DNA of 8,793 bases from Polynucleobacter sp. (lineage in GTDB: Bacteria; Pseudomonadota; Gammaproteobacteria; Burkholderiales; Burkholderiaceae). Below, in pieces: positions 8,074 to 8,793 of this stretch (the stretch's first letter is position 1; every line of letters starts with the position of its first letter). Made by a program: the position numbers and the translations under genes. The stretch is taken from the NCBI GenBank assembly GCA_020059445.1, contig JAGVCB010000124.1:1-8793 (forward strand), given 5' to 3'. The notes beneath the pieces are model-generated. The model was not told the origin of the DNA. It searched no databases and was given only the letters and a program-made list of their open reading frames with translations.

Positions 8074-8103
8074 TTTACTTATTCATAAGTTTTAGCTGAT
8101 AAT
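8074..8103 (+). promoter_or_regulatory. Candidate cbbR promoter giving a near-leaderless transcript
   Basis: GATAAT (8098-8103) matches the -10 consensus at five of six bases, with TTTACT (8074-8079) 18 bp upstream matching -35 at four of six. Transcription would start at about the A of the cbbR ATG (8109). The region just before the ATG has no Shine-Dalgarno. The -35 side overlaps the inverted repeat at 8078-8089, which would allow autorepression by CbbR. TATATT at 8047-8052 is an alternative -10 giving a longer leader. Confidence 0.3.
8078..8089. repeat. Direct repeat copy 2 within inverted repeat CTTAT-N2-ATAAG
   Basis: The second exact TATTCATAA (8080-8088) sits in a perfect 5+5 inverted repeat with a 2-bp centre, CTTAT-TC-ATAAG. 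Relative to the proposed operon start it is centred near -56, where LysR regulators commonly have their high-affinity recognition site. It is therefore the best single candidate for a CbbR recognition dyad, though it does not fit the TNA-N7/8-TNA pattern literally. Confidence 0.45.
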
Positions 8104-8108
8104 TAAGT

Positions 8109-8793
8109 ATGCGCCCCTACACAGTCAAACAAATCCAAACATTTATTGAGGTCGCCAAAGAGAAATCAATCTCCAAGGCAGCTGAGAATTTGCATGTGAC
8201 TCAACCAGCCATTTCTATGCAAATCAAACAGTTAGAAGATGTGTTTGGCTTAGCTTTGATTGAACCAATGGGGCGAAATATTCAGCTCACCAGCGCAGGA
8301 TGGGAGTTTTTGTCTCGGGCTAAATCAGTACTTTCCGAACTAAAAGATCTTGAATCAGCCATGGCTAACCACTTGAATTTAGGTCAAGGTGAAATAAGTT
8401 TGGGGATTGTGACAACTACCAAGTATTTCGTCCCAATGTTATTGGTTGAGTTTAGAAAACTTTTTCCCGGCATAAAAATCACGCTAAAAATTGATAACCG
8501 AGAGAACATTTTGGCCATGCTTTCGAGAAACGAAGTGGATCTTGTGATCATGGGAAGAGTTCCAAAAGAAATGGGTTGCACAGCAACTCCTTTTGCAACC
8601 AATCCAATGGCCATCGTTTCAGGTCCCACGCATCCAATGTCTCGAAGAAAACAAGCCACCTTTTCAGATCTCAACGATCAAGAGTTTGTGGTAAGAGAAA
8701 AAGCATCTGGTACACGCCAAGCGATGGAGAGAATGTTTGAGTTTCACAAGACAAAGCTGAACATTGCTATGGAGATGCCCAGTAATGAAACTA
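8109..8793 (+). CDS. cbbR: CbbR, LysR-type regulator of the Calvin cycle operon (3' end cut by window edge)
   Basis: The visible 228 codons (of roughly 300-320 in the family) encode a LysR-type regulator. The winged helix-turn-helix occupies about residues 5-64, with the core SISKAAENLHVTQPAISMQ at 20-38. The ligand-binding domain begins near residue 93 with EISLGIVTTTKYFVP, followed by NRE (130-132), DLVIMGR (144-150), REKASGTRQ (196-204) and SNET (225-228). These blocks closely follow Cupriavidus CbbR (GLISTSKYFAP, NRET, DLALMGR, SGTR, SNET), which separates it from CysB or other LysR proteins. The start is fixed at 8109 because an in-frame TAA lies at 8100-8102. There is no Shine-Dalgarno before it. 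CbbR activates the divergent cbb operon in response to metabolites such as RuBP, PEP or NADPH, depending on species. The ligand here is unknown. Confidence 0.93.
   Translation, partial: MRPYTVKQIQTFIEVAKEKSISKAAENLHVTQPAISMQIKQLEDVFGLALIEPMGRNIQLTSAGWEFLSRAKSVLSELKDLESAMANHLNLGQGEISLGIVTTTKYFVPMLLVEFRKLFPGIKITLKIDNRENILAMLSRNEVDLVIMGRVPKEMGCTATPFATNPMAIVSGPTHPMSRRKQATFSDLNDQEFVVREKASGTRQAMERMFEFHKTKLNIAMEMPSNET

Larger units (their letters stand above)
7999..8108. promoter_or_regulatory. Divergent cbbR / cbb operon control region
   Basis: This 110-bp AT-rich region separates the divergent cbbR and fbp starts and is the expected CbbR-binding site, since LysR-type regulators usually bind between themselves and a divergent target. 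It contains a twice-repeated 9-mer with a related third half-copy, a 12-bp inverted repeat, an ATTTAA/TTAAAT inverted repeat and promoter-like boxes described separately. The degenerate CbbR pattern TNA-N7/8-TNA is met at 8021-8034 (TAA-N8-TTA), but such matches are cheap in AT-rich DNA. Binding itself is inferred from layout. Confidence 0.75.

Noticed and set aside
8384..8674. 96-codon frame antisense to cbbR
   Set aside because: The + strand frame gives a continuous CbbR-like ligand-binding domain, so the opposite frame is a by-product.

Overview
The window is one continuous Calvin-Benson-Bassham (cbb) gene cluster from a bacterium. The protein families closely resemble betaproteobacterial cbb genes of the Cupriavidus/Nitrosomonas type. 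These include CbbR, class I phosphoribulokinase, class I fructose-bisphosphatase, Calvin-type class II aldolase and CbbY/CbbZ. The low G+C content by eye and AT-rich spacers point to a low-GC, possibly freshwater, Burkholderiales or related betaproteobacterium. The genus cannot be fixed from this sequence.

Layout from right to left. A LysR-type regulator, cbbR (8109 to window edge, + strand, 3' end cut off), is divergent from a long minus-strand operon. The operon order is fbp/cbbF (7998-6937), prk/cbbP (6908-6036), tkt/cbbT (6000-4009), gph/cbbZ (3979-3323), pgk/cbbK (3323-2139), fba/cbbA (2103-1039), cbbY (1042-284) and gap/cbbG (237 to window edge, only the N-terminal 79 codons). Spacers are 28-46 bp, or the genes overlap (TGATG at cbbZ/pgk, ATGA at fba/cbbY). 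No terminator-like hairpin was seen between genes, so one transcript is likely. The 110-bp divergent intergenic region (7999-8108) carries repeated TTATGAATA/TATTCATAA elements 31 bp apart and a plausible sigma70-type promoter for the operon.

How the genes work together. Pgk and Gap reduce 3-phosphoglycerate to triose phosphate. Fba condenses trioses (and erythrose-4-phosphate with DHAP). Fbp dephosphorylates the bisphosphates. Tkt shuffles C2 units, and Prk regenerates ribulose-1,5-bisphosphate. CbbZ removes 2-phosphoglycolate made by RuBisCO oxygenation, and CbbY removes xylulose-1,5-bisphosphate, a misfire inhibitor of RuBisCO. RuBisCO itself, its activase (CbbX or CbbQO) and ribulose-phosphate epimerase are absent from the window, so they should lie beyond the left edge or elsewhere in the genome.

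Points that stand out: the RuBisCO-less arrangement that keeps two RuBisCO-servicing phosphatases; a GAPDH whose NAD-selecting aspartate position is glycine, suggesting NADP(H) use; the phased repeats in the divergent promoter; a cbbR start with no Shine-Dalgarno sequence and a -10-like box directly upstream; and a gene order different from the classical Cupriavidus operon. I saw no mobile element, CRISPR, tRNA or rRNA, and no clearly novel system.
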